Assembly (NCBI GenBank): GCA_023653625.1
Contig: CM042904.1
Location: 2,919,332-2,983,331, forward strand
Source: Triadica sebifera
Lineage: Eukaryota > Streptophyta > Magnoliopsida > Malpighiales > Euphorbiaceae
DNA: 64,000 nt
Direction of reading: 5' to 3'
Shown here: positions 32,093 through 43,368 of the stretch, in pieces
Position numbering within the stretch: the stretch's first letter is position 1
Layout of the letters: each line of letters begins with the position of its first letter
Translations under genes and position numbers: made by a program
Notes under the pieces: generated by a model
Database searches by the model: none
The model's input: the letters and a program-made list of their open reading frames with translations, nothing else
Told to the model about the DNA's origin: nothing

Positions 32093-32420
32093 GTGCCTCA
32101 CGTGTCGGCGTGTGTGGTCATGCCCAACCATTTCTGATGATGGGATTCTGATGGAACACCAGTCGACATTTGGTCTTGCCACTAGTGTGGGCAGTGAAAG
32201 TTAAAAATCTCTCTAAATGGATGAGTATTAAAACCCCATAAAAGTGACTTAAAAATGTGCCTCACGCGTCGGCGTGTGTGGTCATGCCCAACCATTTCTG
32301 ATGATGGAATTCTGATGGAACACCAGTCGACATTTGGTCTTGCCACTAGTGTGGGCAGTGAAAGTTAAAAATCTCTCTAAATGGATGAGTATTAAAACCC
32401 CATAAAAGTGATTTAAAAAT
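32093..32420 (-). repeat. 164-bp tandem duplication in the copia leader
   Basis: 32093-32256 and 32257-32420 differ at three positions by eye (CACGTGTCGG/CACGCGTCGG, GATGGGAT/GATGGAAT, GTGACTTA/GTGATTTA). They lie between the primer binding site and gag, i.e. in the untranslated leader. Confidence 0.85.
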
Positions 32421-32437
32421 AAAATTAGGTTGAACTT

Positions 32438-32449
32438 GCTCTGATACCA
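32438..32449 (-). other. Primer binding site (initiator tRNA-Met) of the old copia
   Basis: The minus strand reads TGGTATCAGAGC immediately downstream of the 5' LTR, the standard plant copia primer binding site. Confidence 0.9.
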
Positions 32450-32633
32450 TGTTGAAAAGAGAGAATATATGCTCTCTTAATCTTATTATGACAATAAGGT
32501 TGTTGAGGTTTAAATACAAAATATATTCCTAGAATTAAGGAATAAAAAAGGAAAAAAACATAAAAGGGATTAAATCAAAATACAAGAAAGGAAAATATAA
32601 AATGTTGATTTTATGGAATGTTGAAATATTGCA
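32450..32633 (-). repeat. 5' LTR of the old copia (right copy)
   Basis: Plus-strand TGTTGAAAAGAGAGAATATA to GAAATATTGCA, about 184 bp. It is a partner of 28033-28184. Confidence 0.8.
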
Positions 32634-32653
32634 ATATAAAAGGAAAATATAAA

Positions 32654-35600
32654 ATTCTAGCCATATAAATCATGAAGGCAACAAGTTCATTACTAATATT
32701 AGTGTTGTCATAGACTTGAGCACTCGAGTGGGTAAAGAAGAGAAAAATGCCATGGATATTGCTGTTGAAGACTTTTACAACATAACTGGCCACAACCTGG
32801 CTTTGCATATTGCAGACTTGTCAAGGAATTATTCTCCAGCTTCTTTTGCAGGTATATATTTAACACTTAAATTCCTACATATACCAAAATCTTAAAAATA
32901 TTAGTAATTTTAACATCAGAAATGCTAATTATGTTATGATAATTGCAACAATTAATCTCATCCAGAATCAAAAACTGCAAGCAGTTGTCGGAGCCCTGAC
33001 ATGGCAGGAAGCTACATTAGTTGCTGAAATTGATAACTTTACTGATAAAGTACCAATCATTTCTTTAACTGCATCAACATCTCTGATAATGCCGAAAAAG
33101 TAGATGCCTGTCAATCAGCATGTACAAGGATGTCTCCCTCCACTTTAATTGTCGATATGCCATTGTTGCTACTTACAAACGGCCAAAGGTGATTACTATA
33201 TATGAAGAGACAAATTCCTATACAAGCAATTTAGGCATCATCACTCTCTTATCTACTTCCCTTCGTGATTTTGGTGTAGAGTTAAAGGATTAGTCGGCCT
33301 TTCCAGCAATGTCTTCTCTTTCACAACCGAATAACTTCATATATAAAGAATTGGATGCTCTAAAGGGTAAAAAAAGCAAGGTGTATATACTTTTTCAATC
33401 TTCGTTAACTTTAATTACAATATTGTTTGAACAGGCTAAGAAAATGGAAATGATGGGGAAAGGTTATGTTTGGATTATGGCTGATGGCATCGGCGGTGCT
33501 AATCTTCTTGATTATTTTAACTCATTAGTGTTCCTGAGAAAGTTCCTAAGAAAGTTCCAAGCTGAATATTAAAAAAAAGTAATGAATCATTGCCTTAGTT
33601 TATTTGCACTTCAAGCATATGATGTTATCTGGACCATTGCTAAGGCAACTAAGTTATTTGAAAAGAAAAATGAATAAAAAATCTTATTGCCAATATCCTA
33701 TCAAGTGATTTTGAGGGCTTGAGTGGTAGAGTGCACTTCAAAAACTATAAATTGTCAGATGTGCCTGCATTCTAAATTCTTAATATAGTTGGTAAAATCT
33801 ATAGAGAGATAAGATTCTGGCATCATCAATATGGTTTCATAGAGAATCCTATTAAGAATACTAATGACGAACAAAAATTTGACTGCTGAAGGAATGCTAG
33901 GCGCAGATTGTCGGCCAGGTGGAAAAACTTTCGTTCCAACTAGAATGGAAGAAACAAATCTTCCTAGGGCTAGAGATAAAAGGGAGAGGATTGCAGTACT
34001 AGCTAGCTCCACATTCCCATAATTTGTGAAAGTAAGTCACAACGATAACCACAATATAACATATATCAGTTGATTTTCCATCAATGTTTGCAAAACTGCT
34101 GCAAGGTATCTATAATATCCATTGATGTACAACTTGATTCCATTTTATGAGTCTCATGATGAGTTGATAAATGAGTTTTCAATGAAGGTGCATATTCATT
34201 TTGTTTTCTTCTTTATGTCTTTAGCCCATTTAAATCACCAATATGATTAGGCTTTTTTTATTATTTTTTTTCTATTTTTGTTGTGGAAGACATTTGATAC
34301 AGCCATTGGAGATATTTTAATAACTGCAAACAGGAATCACCTAGAGTTCTCATAGCCTTGTGTTGAATTAGACCTTATAATGGTAGTGGCGATTATAAAA
34401 TCAAACAAATGGCAACAATCTTGGATGTTTATGAAGCCCTTCAGTAAAGGAATGTGGCTTTTAATGGCAATTATGACTATTTTCACTGGTTTTGTGGTTT
34501 GGTGCCTTGAGCATAGAATAAACTTACGGTCCACCTAATAAACAGATTGGAACATCTTTATGACTTGCATTCTCAACTGTTGTCTTTGCACATAGTAAGT
34601 AATTAAATAACGAAAAAAAATTTGATCAGATTACCTTTTGCTGATCCCATCATCATCATCATCATCATTGCTTTACAAGGGAATCAATCAGGAGTCAGTG
34701 GTCCTGTTTGTTTTTTGTGCCATGGTTATTCCTGATCTTATTTGTTACCTCTACTTAAATAGCAAACCTTACATCAATGCTCACAAATCCAAAGCTTGAA
34801 CCACCCAAAATCGACATTGGTTCACTCAAGAGAAAAAATGTAGCTATTGGTTTTAATGGGAATTCCTTTACTAAGTGGTATTTAAAGGAAGCTTCAGGTT
34901 TTAAGGTAGATAAAAAAAAAAAAAACATAGATTCGATCAATGACTTCACAAATTCTCTATCTAATGGACATATTAGAGCAATTTTTTTATGTTAACTACT
35001 CATGCTAGAGTTTTCCTATTAGAATATTGCAAAGGAATCACCATTTCAGGACCAAAATTTAAGCTTAGTGGTTTTGGCTAAGAAATATCATTTATACTCT
35101 ACTCTTCATTGTTCGGTTTTGCCATTTCACATAAATTATTTCATATTCTTATCTCTTAATCTCATATCTCAGGTTTTACCAATAGGCTCTTCACTGGCTT
35201 TGGATATATCAAAAGGAAATATATAATTAACATAAAGTGTAGAATTGCAAACAGTTAGAGGAGGAAAAGCTTTCACCTTCCAAATGTTTAATTTCAACAT
35301 CTACATCCAGTTCTACAAGTGAAAATTTAGGACCATCTCCTTTTGCACGTTTTTTCATTATCTCAAGTAGTGCTTTTGTTGTTGCATTAATCATTGTTGC
35401 CATTTGCATATTGCGAAGCCACTAGAAAAGATTCACATTCATTCAAACATTGTTAATGTGTAGAGGTCTCTGGCCATGGTTGATAGCCTTCTTCAGAGGA
35501 AATAAAACAAAAGATGAGATTGAAATTTCAATAGACATATTTATTCCTCCAAGCAGAATCAATAATCCCAATCACGGACAAGAGCTCATTGGCTAAGGCT
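32654..35600 (+). pseudogene. GLR pseudogene C, full-length architecture including the ATD
   Basis: Pieces follow the full GLR order. The ATD comprises NISVVIDLSTRVGKEEK (about 32690), LQAVVGALTWQEATLV (about 32980) with VPIISLTAS, YTSNLGIITLLSTSLRDFGV (about 33215), GKGYVWIMADG (about 33465), FEGLSGRVHF (about 33707) and IVGKIYREIRFW. The hinge to S1 has RIAVLASSTFP then a stop (about 33990). The pore exon has FDTAIGDILITA and FTGFVVWCLEH (34290-34510). M3 has VPWLFLILFVTST and ANLTSMLTNPKL (34720-34790). S2 follows to 35090. The M4 exon is from about 35173, with LGPSPFARFFIISSSAFVVA (about 35320). Stops and frameshifts lie throughout. It still shows the ATD missing from the intact neighbour at 25286. 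Confidence 0.85.
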
Positions 35601-36489
35601 CGTTAGAATAACTTTAATTCTTGCCACCTCTTATCAATGTACATAACAAACAAAATCAATGTATATATTCAGTTTGAAGAATGGTAAATAATAACATCAA
35701 CTTAAGCATTCATCCCTCTTCTTTTTCCCAATCATAAGCAAACTTGAATCCGTTTTATCATTTAACAACATGAAACTTAGAAACCAGAGGTGTGGATACT
35801 TAAAGTTATCCATGAACTTAAAGAAATGAAAACCATCACTGCTAAGCAAATCCATGAATATTAAAGAATCCATGAATCAGTGAGCAAGGAATATTAACTA
35901 AGGAAATTCAGATGAAAATCACGGAAAAATGGGGAATTGGGAAGTTGAGAAAGTTAACAAAATGAAACAGAGTCAAAACCTTCAAATCGCTAGACTACAC
36001 AACAAATTAGATCAATTGAGTCATCTAACATATTCAAGCAAAAAATGCATAATAACAAACCCAAAAGTCAATTATATCTTTAAACCAAAACTGAAAACTT
36101 TTAACTGATTTGATTCCTATAATCCGAAATCTAAAAAAAACTGATTTAATTCAAGCCTCCTATCAATGGATGTATCAAAACAAATAAATATATTTAAATT
36201 CAATTCATAGAATGGTAAATAATGGCATCAACTGAAGTAGTATCTTAACCTAATGATAAAGATGAAAGTATTCATTAGTAGGGGCTGAGATTCAAATCTC
36301 ACTGATTCTATTTGAAGCATATTGAGATGGAGGATAAAGTTATTTAATTATGTTTTGTTTCAGGTTCTAATATTTAAACTAAACTGTTCATACAAAATAA
36401 AAATTGTTAATGAATAGTCTTTAAAAAAATTCTTGAAAATAGTCAATATATTAACCAAAATGCAAAACACAAAGAAAGGAAACAGAGTC
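35601..36489. other. AT-rich intergenic DNA
   Basis: No gene recognised. ORFs are absent or trivial. Confidence 0.6.
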
Positions 36490-36965
36490 AGAAGATGAAA
36501 GACTAATCCGAACCTATAGGCCCCAATGCACCCATTCTAACATCTCTTGGCAAAGCTTCAGAGGCAATAATACTAGATAAAAAACCAGGACAAGAATACC
36601 AATTATGAGGGCTAGCGTATAAAATAGCGACTCTAGCAATAGTGTGAGCCGCTATATTTGCCCACTGTTTAACCCATGAGAAAGATAGGTTATTGATTGG
36701 CCTATCTAATCCCTTCCAATAAAAAATAACAGACCCAAGTTCAGAAAGGTTATGATAATCGGAAATAAGAGCATGATAAATTTCTTAACTATCTATTTCC
36801 ATATCTACCTTCCAAATGTTCTTAATGATAATCCAAAGAGAGAGCTTCATGTACTCCAATGGCTTCGACATAGCTAGGATGTAAATTTCTAACAATGTAA
36901 CCTGAGACAGCCCCAACAAAATTACCTCTATCATCTAATGTCACTCAAAGTGCACAAGTCAATTA
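36490..36965 (-). pseudogene. LINE ORF2 remnant: RNase H-like (RVT_3) C-terminus
   Basis: On the minus strand, 36965 downwards gives DRGNFVGAVSG, HPSYVEAIGVHEALS, and, nearer 36670-36500, FSWVKQWANIAAHTIARVAI followed by ASEALPRDVRM. This is the plant non-LTR retrotransposon RNase H pattern (RD..G.F..A, EA.A..EAL, N..AH.LAR, LP......). It is broken by stops. It belongs with the RT remnant at 38940-41050, separated by an insertion. Confidence 0.75.
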
Positions 36966-37165
36966 TAATATTGGCAAACTCACACAGATGTCATTCCCCG
37001 CAGAATTGTTTAGCTTAAATTCTTGATTAATTTTAAATTACCGAGAAAGAAAATGCTAAACACTCTAATCAAGTTTCAACAAGTTTTGAAGTTGGACTAA
37101 AGAATTTGAAATTCACAGAAAATAAAATGTAATTAAATTTGAATTATAACCTGTGAGACTAAGAA

Positions 37166-38133
37166 GGTATTAAGCTTGTTTCTCCACTTTGCAATCCCTT
37201 CTCTAATTCAATTAAGCACAATTAAGTAAGTTTTTAATAACTCTTATCTTAATTCACCAATCAACAAAACCAATAGTGTAACTAATGTCCAACCTAATTT
37301 TTAGGTTAAATTAAAGATTATATTTTTAATAATTCAACCCTAATATATTCATTCCAAATTAAACAAAATGTGGTCAATCTATTATTCAATCTGAAGCTAA
37401 ATAAGTACAATTGAAATTGGAGTGGAAATCATACTTCATTAATAATAAACAAGAAAGTTTATACAAATTGGGTTAGCTTACTAAACACCCAATAAAAATC
37501 TAGCCTAACATTGAAACTATAATGATCATGTTAATATTAACAATTAAACTACACATTACAACATAAATAAAGAAATAAAACAAAAAATAAGCTCCCATGG
37601 AATTGGCAAGTGATGAATCCTTTGGAATGATCCTCACTTCCTCAAAGATAGGTATTAAGCTCGTTTCTCCATTTTGCAATCCCCTATCTGAGTCAATTAA
37701 GCACAATGAAGTAAGTTTTCAATAACTCTCATCTTAATTTACCAATTACCCAAACCAATAATGTAACTAATGTCCAATCTAATTTTTAGGTGAAATTAAA
37801 GATTATATTTTTAATAATTCAACCCTAATATATTCGTTCCAAATTAAACAAATTGTGGTCAATCAATTATTCAATTTGAAGCTAAATAAGTACAATTAAA
37901 ATTGGAGTAGAAATTGTACTTCATTAATAATAAATGAGGAAGTTTATACAAATTGGGTTAACTTATTAAACACCCAATAAAAATCTAGCCTAGTATTGAA
38001 ACTATAATGATCATGTTAATATCAACAACTAAACTACACATTACAACATAAATAAAGAAATAAAACAGAAAATAAGCTCCCATGGAATTGGCAAGTGATG
38101 AATCCCTTGGAATGATCCTCACTTCCTCAAAGA
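37166..38133. repeat. 485-bp tandem duplication
   Basis: Copies are 37166-37650 and 37651-38133. Both begin GGTATTAAGCT.GTTTCTCCA, contain CTAATGTCCAA.CTAATTTTTAGG, and end CTCACTTCCTCAAAGA. Similarity is high with scattered substitutions. Confidence 0.9.
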
Positions 38134-38522
38134 CTCAAAATCTACCAATCTTCAAGAACCAGCTTTGCTTTGCCCAAATTGAAATTGCAATCTATTGGAA
38201 CTCCAAAAGAAAAATAGAAAATGGTGGCTAAAGATTTTTTCTTAGTTCTACTTAAGTCTGAATTTATACCTAACTAAAAATTGTAATTGTAATCTAACTC
38301 TAAATTACAATATTTTCCAATTAAAAAAATAATGAAATCTCCCAAATAATAGCTCTCCTCCAATAAAAATGCATCTCACAATATTTGGGCCCCACTTGCA
38401 CAAGACAGACTTCCATTGCACATTGGACTGCAATATCATTAATCGTCGGGCACGCTTAGAGTTGGCACACTCACGATAGACTGGCATAGCATAGCAACAT
38501 CAGCTTATGACAGCTCAGTACG

Positions 38523-38632
38523 CTCGTGACATTAGATTAGAATCATGGCCTCGAAGCGCTTGCGCTGCATTCGCACACTCGTGACATTAGATTAGAGTCA
38601 TGGCCTGGCCGCGCTTGTGCTGCATTCTGGCG
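38523..38632. repeat. 55-bp tandem repeat (2 copies)
   Basis: CTCGTGACATTAGATTAGA.TCATGGCCT followed by GCGCTTG.GCTGCATTC occurs from 38523 and again from 38578. Confidence 0.8.
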
Positions 38633-38939
38633 GTCGCGACAAAGAGTTGGACTTCAAAATCACAGTGCCTGCGACACCTTTGCACTTCTGCAACATAAAG
38701 TCGGGGAGGTAAGCTTCCTCACAGGTGTGGCATGTTGTCACGCACGTGACAGTGTGTCCATGCCCTTAGAATTCTCATACTTCCTCCAAAACTTGAAAAC
38801 ACACAAAAATAAACAATTAAGCATCTAAAACACGCTAAAAATCTATAATTAAATATTAAAAATACGAATAAAAAGTATACTGAAAAGGAATACATCACTA
38901 TCTCGGAGTACCAAGCCATATCCAGTCTTGAATCATTTT

Positions 38940-41050
38940 AAAAAGTTAAGTCTTCCATATTACACTTGAATTTACCGATTGTTGGTGGAGTCCAATGCTG
39001 GGAGATTGAATGAGGTTGGTTTCAGGCGGCAATAAAAACATCTCGGTCAACTGAGTTTAGTCACGCCAAACATAATCAATATGTGCCAAGATATTGGAAG
39101 GTGTGGCAAATCTCTTCTCCTAAACCCACTTATTTCAGAAGTACCAAAGGTGGCAAAAATTTTCCGTACAACCCTCCAAACAAATTTCTGAATCTTGGAT
39201 TTAATATTCTTGTTCCAAATTTGCTTCCAAGGACTCGATGTCACGAAGTCTCTAACATTTGCATTAGAGATGTAGCGATACGATAGCTTGTTTTAACACT
39301 ATATACTCCATTTTTAGTGTAATGTCAAATCAAACAATCAACCACTCTACTCTTGCTCAAAGGAAAAGCACATATATAGGCAACCAATTCCAAAGGTTGT
39401 GAAGATTCCAAATGTCATTGTCCATTTAATCACAAACTTCTAAATCTTCCAACCCATTGATAATTGGTGAACTAATCATAAATTCGTCCCCTCTAGCAAC
39501 CTAGGGATCTCTCCATACTTTAATAAGCAAGTCATCTCCAACTCTCCATCTTATACCTCTCTTTAACTCACTAGTGGCATGTAATATACTCTTCCAAATG
39601 AAGTTAGGCTTGTACCATTCTTTAGCATCAAGTAAGTTACCCCAAGAAAAATATTTGGCTTTGAAGATTTTGATAGGAAGAGAATTCGGATTAGAAATAA
39701 GTCTCCAACCCTGCTTAACAAGTATAGCTAAGTTGAAGCAATGAAGATTGCGAAAGTTCAATCATCCATCACATTTTTTGTTACACATACAATCTCATGA
39801 TAGACAATGAAAACTTTTTTCCCATCCCTTTTCATTCCCCATAAGAAGAGTTCATCATTTTCCATAGCTCTATGCAGGTAGATAAGAGAATGTGAAACAC
39901 TCCCATGTAATAAGTGGGTACAACTTAAACTACTATTTTCAGTAAAATTTCTTTCTCCGCTTTGGGCAAGAACTTATTATTCCATCCATTTACCTTTCAC
40001 CATAGTTTGTCCTTAACAAAGGATAAAATTTGCTTTTTTTTTTCTTCCAATTAAAAAGGGTAAGCCTAAGTATTTGCTATGATACAACAATGTGTGAACA
40101 CCAAGAATATTTTGAATAGATTCTTTTAAATTTTCAGTCACATTGAAGCCAAAAAGAATTCTTGATTTTTGAAAATTTATGGTATGTCAAGAAGCATGTT
40201 CATAAGTCAATAGGATATTTTTGATAGCTTGGCATTTATTAATTGTTGCCCTAAAAAAGAAGAAATTGTCATCAACAAATAAAAGGTGAGAAACACTCGG
40301 AGGTCTTCTACTTACCCTACAGTCGTGGATAATGCTCCGTCTCTCAGCTTTAGCAAACAAGGCAGACAAAGCTTCTGCATAGATAATAAACAAATAAGGG
40401 GAAATGAGATTCCTTTATCTGAGACCTCTCTGTGGAAAAATAGCTCCCTCCATCGTACCATTAAGGGAGATCTGGTATTTGATTGTGGTTACACACATCA
40501 TCATAAAACTAACCCATTTGACATCAAACCTCAATTTCAGTAGCATTAACCCAAGAAAGTATAATCCACCCTATCATATATGTTGCTAATGTCAATTTTA
40601 AAAGCAACATCCTCTCCGTTACATTTGTTTTTAATTTGCTTTTAGTGAATGATCGCAAAGGCTACAAGGACATTATTAATGATCAAATGACCAGATACAA
40701 AAGTAGACTGAGATAGAGATAATAGAAGGGAGAATTTTCTCAAGACGATTAGGTAAGACTTTGCTGACAATTTTGTAAATGACATTACAAAAAACAATAG
40801 GTCTCAAATCCTTCATGACAGAAGGATTCTCAACTTTGAGAACGAGTACAATAGTTGTATCATTTAGAAGTATTGGGAAGCATACCTTGTTGCAACCAAC
40901 TCTAACAATTCTACACAACCTCGTCACTAAAGATATGACAAAATTTTTTAAAACAATGTTGGGTTCATGTCATTGGAACCTGGTACCTTATTAGGATGCA
41001 TATTGAAAAATAGCTTCTTTAGTCTCATAAAAATGAAATGGAGCAAAAAG
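38940..41050 (-). pseudogene. LINE (non-LTR retrotransposon) ORF2 remnant: RT and zf-RVT
   Basis: On the minus strand: DLRPIVFCNVIYKIVSKVLP with NRLEKILPSIIS (40850-40690), the RT core; EALSALFAKAE and VSHLLFVDDNFFF (40380-40240), where the usual ADD catalytic word reads VDD; FRNLHCFNLAILVKQGWRLI with NPNSLPIKIFKAKYF (39755-39640) and RWRVGDDLLIKVWRDP (39540-39501); and WKQIWNKNIKSKIQKFVWRV (39230-39170), the zf-RVT region. Frameshifts and stops are many. No endonuclease domain was seen to the right of 41050, so the element looks 5'-truncated. Confidence 0.85.
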
Positions 41051-43325
41051 CTTATTATTCATGTCTATTGTAACTTTAGTGTTTACATAACAAATACTCA
41101 TGTAAACACTAGGCTTGAAAAAAGATTGGAAAAATAATCCAAAACTATTATACTCATGTTCTCCATCTTATCATGTCATATCCCATAAATTATATCATGA
41201 ACTTGTGTTCACGATATATCATGAATTCGAATTCAAACCGGTAACGTATTGTTTAATGATTTATACGTGTGACATATTTTTAGTATCCAATACATATTTT
41301 TTTATCGTATTTTTTCTTCTTTTCTGTCTATTTTAGATTTGTTTTAGAGAGACAAAACTTTTAATTTGCATATTTAATTTTTAGTTATTATTATTATTGT
41401 TTGTGATAAAAAATATTACTTTTGATATATTTGTAGAAGAAAATAATTAAAAATGAATATATTTGAACTAAAAAAGAATAATATAAAAAGAAAGAAAATT
41501 AAGTTGTTAGAGGTTGAAAACGATAGATTTGGTAAAAAAATGAATTTGTAAGTGATGATTTTCAAGTTATAAATGATAAACTTATAAATTTAAAACAATA
41601 AACTTTTAGATTATAAACGACAAAAATACAACTTTATTTTATTTTGCACTTGTGAAGTACATATGTTCGTAATACAATATGAATCTATATATATATATAT
41701 ATATATATTGGGGATATGGCGGATTCTCATATCATATATATATATATATATATATAAGCTGCCCAAAATTATTAGAGTTACGGGCTAAAGCAATCTGATC
41801 CTTAATATCTTTTCTTCCTATTACGAAAATCACAATTTATATGCTTACTCCATTCAGAAAGCTGTATACCACATTGTTTAATTAAAAAAAATTGTTAATG
41901 AATAATGATGTTGAAGTTTGAGAGGCACTATATGTACATTGCAACCGAAGACTACATTTGCCAAATTCTTCCACCTTTTTAGCAAAAGTCAGTCAATCAA
42001 TATTTGACCTTTAATGTCTACTTCCAGCTCCACTTGTCTTTTTTTTTTTTTTTCCAACTTGCTCATTGAATTACCCTTTCCCAAAAGGATATTTTAGTCG
42101 AATTATTTTATCATTTAAGCTATTAAATGTTTTTCTTAATTTTACTTTCACGATTTAAAGTAACATGACTTTATTTCGAAATGAATCAAATTATATTATA
42201 TTATATTTAGGAAGCTGTTATTTGTATAAAATGTACAAACTAACACTATATGTAATATAAAAAATCACTTGTTTATCCCTAACTAAAAATTTTAAGTTTT
42301 AAAATTTAAATTTTGATTTTTTTTTTCTCTCCAACCAAATAAATTTAATTAATCTTTTTCTTTTCTATCACACTTGATACCCGGACCTTATTTTGTAGAT
42401 TGTAATTATTTTTATAAAAATACCTTTGTTGATTTTAATTATCAATTTTCATCTCTAACCTCTTGATCCCATTTCAATTTGAATTGTTTTTATTTAATAA
42501 TTCTCGATAATTTCATATATGAATAAATTATAGATATAAATAAAGTATAACACAAATTTTGCATAGTATATCAACATAATTGTATATTAATGTAGTATAA
42601 GATTTAAATTAGCAGTTTTTTTTTCGTTAAGATCAATATTAATTGAAAAAAGAAATTAATTAACAATCAATAAAGGCTAACTAAATTGGTACACCTGCTA
42701 TGAAATAGCGATAATAAAGGTGGAAAGTCATGAGTTTAATATTCAAACTCTGCATCCTGTGTATTAATCACAAAAACTAGAAGTAAAAAATATGATATTC
42801 TTTGCACATGAATTGAACAAATTCTGATTCTCTCAACAATAAAATTTATACAAATACCTTTTTGCTTATATTTATGGCTCATGCAAATGCAATAGCAACA
42901 AGCAATATTAATCTTACAAAATTGAAATCAAGTGACGGTACTATTTAATTCCAAAATTGACATAAATGCAGATGAAACTTAAAACAAAAGGACAAATTTT
43001 CAAAATCTTTTTTATTTGTTGATTGAACCAAATCCCAAGTTAATTATAAATTAATCATGGTTTGTTTTTTGTTTACATATTTTTATCCCGACAATGGAGC
43101 ACCAATTATAGTAAACAATCACTCTTAATTAAGTTTAAAGAAATTCTTCTAAATTTAATTTTGTTAATTATGTCTTTGATTAAAAAAATAAAATATAAAA
43201 CTTTGTTAATTATGTCATATATCAATCTTTATGAATCAGAGAAAGTTGCAACTATACAATAAATTTTTTCCCACGGAAAGCTGCAGCCATCTCAAAGTTT
43301 TTTTTCTTTTTTTTTAAATTATTTA

Positions 43326-43368
<43 letters not shown>

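Larger units (their letters stand above)
28033..32653 (-). mobile_element. Old Ty1/copia LTR retrotransposon, minus strand
   Basis: Short LTRs lie at 28033-28184 and 32450-32633. The primer binding site TGGTATCAGAGC (initiator tRNA-Met) is at 32449-32438 on the minus strand. A GGGGGAGTGTGGGAAAG polypurine tract lies beside the left LTR. The internal part has decayed gag, protease, integrase, reverse transcriptase and RNase H in copia order. ATTCT occurs at 28028-28032 and 32654-32658. Taking these as the target duplication leaves 20 extra bases (32634-32653) beyond the canonical CA end of the right LTR. Confidence 0.85.
36966..38939. mobile_element. Unidentified approximately 2-kb insertion in the LINE
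   Basis: This sequence separates the LINE RNase H from its zinc-knuckle/RT part, which would normally lie only a few hundred bases apart. It is non-coding. It holds a 485-bp tandem duplication (37166-38133), a GC-richer part with repeated CTCGTGACATTAGATTAGA (38523-38632), and an A-rich right end (AACAATTAAGCATCTAAAAC near 38810). The texture suggests an LTR fragment, but no termini or target duplication were found. Confidence 0.45.

Noticed and set aside
42668..42760. SINE-like segment with possible A and B boxes (GGCTAACTAAATTGG, TATTCAAAC)
   Set aside because: Box matches are poor and no target duplication or 3' tail could be defined. A similar weak case near 36245-36310 was also dropped.
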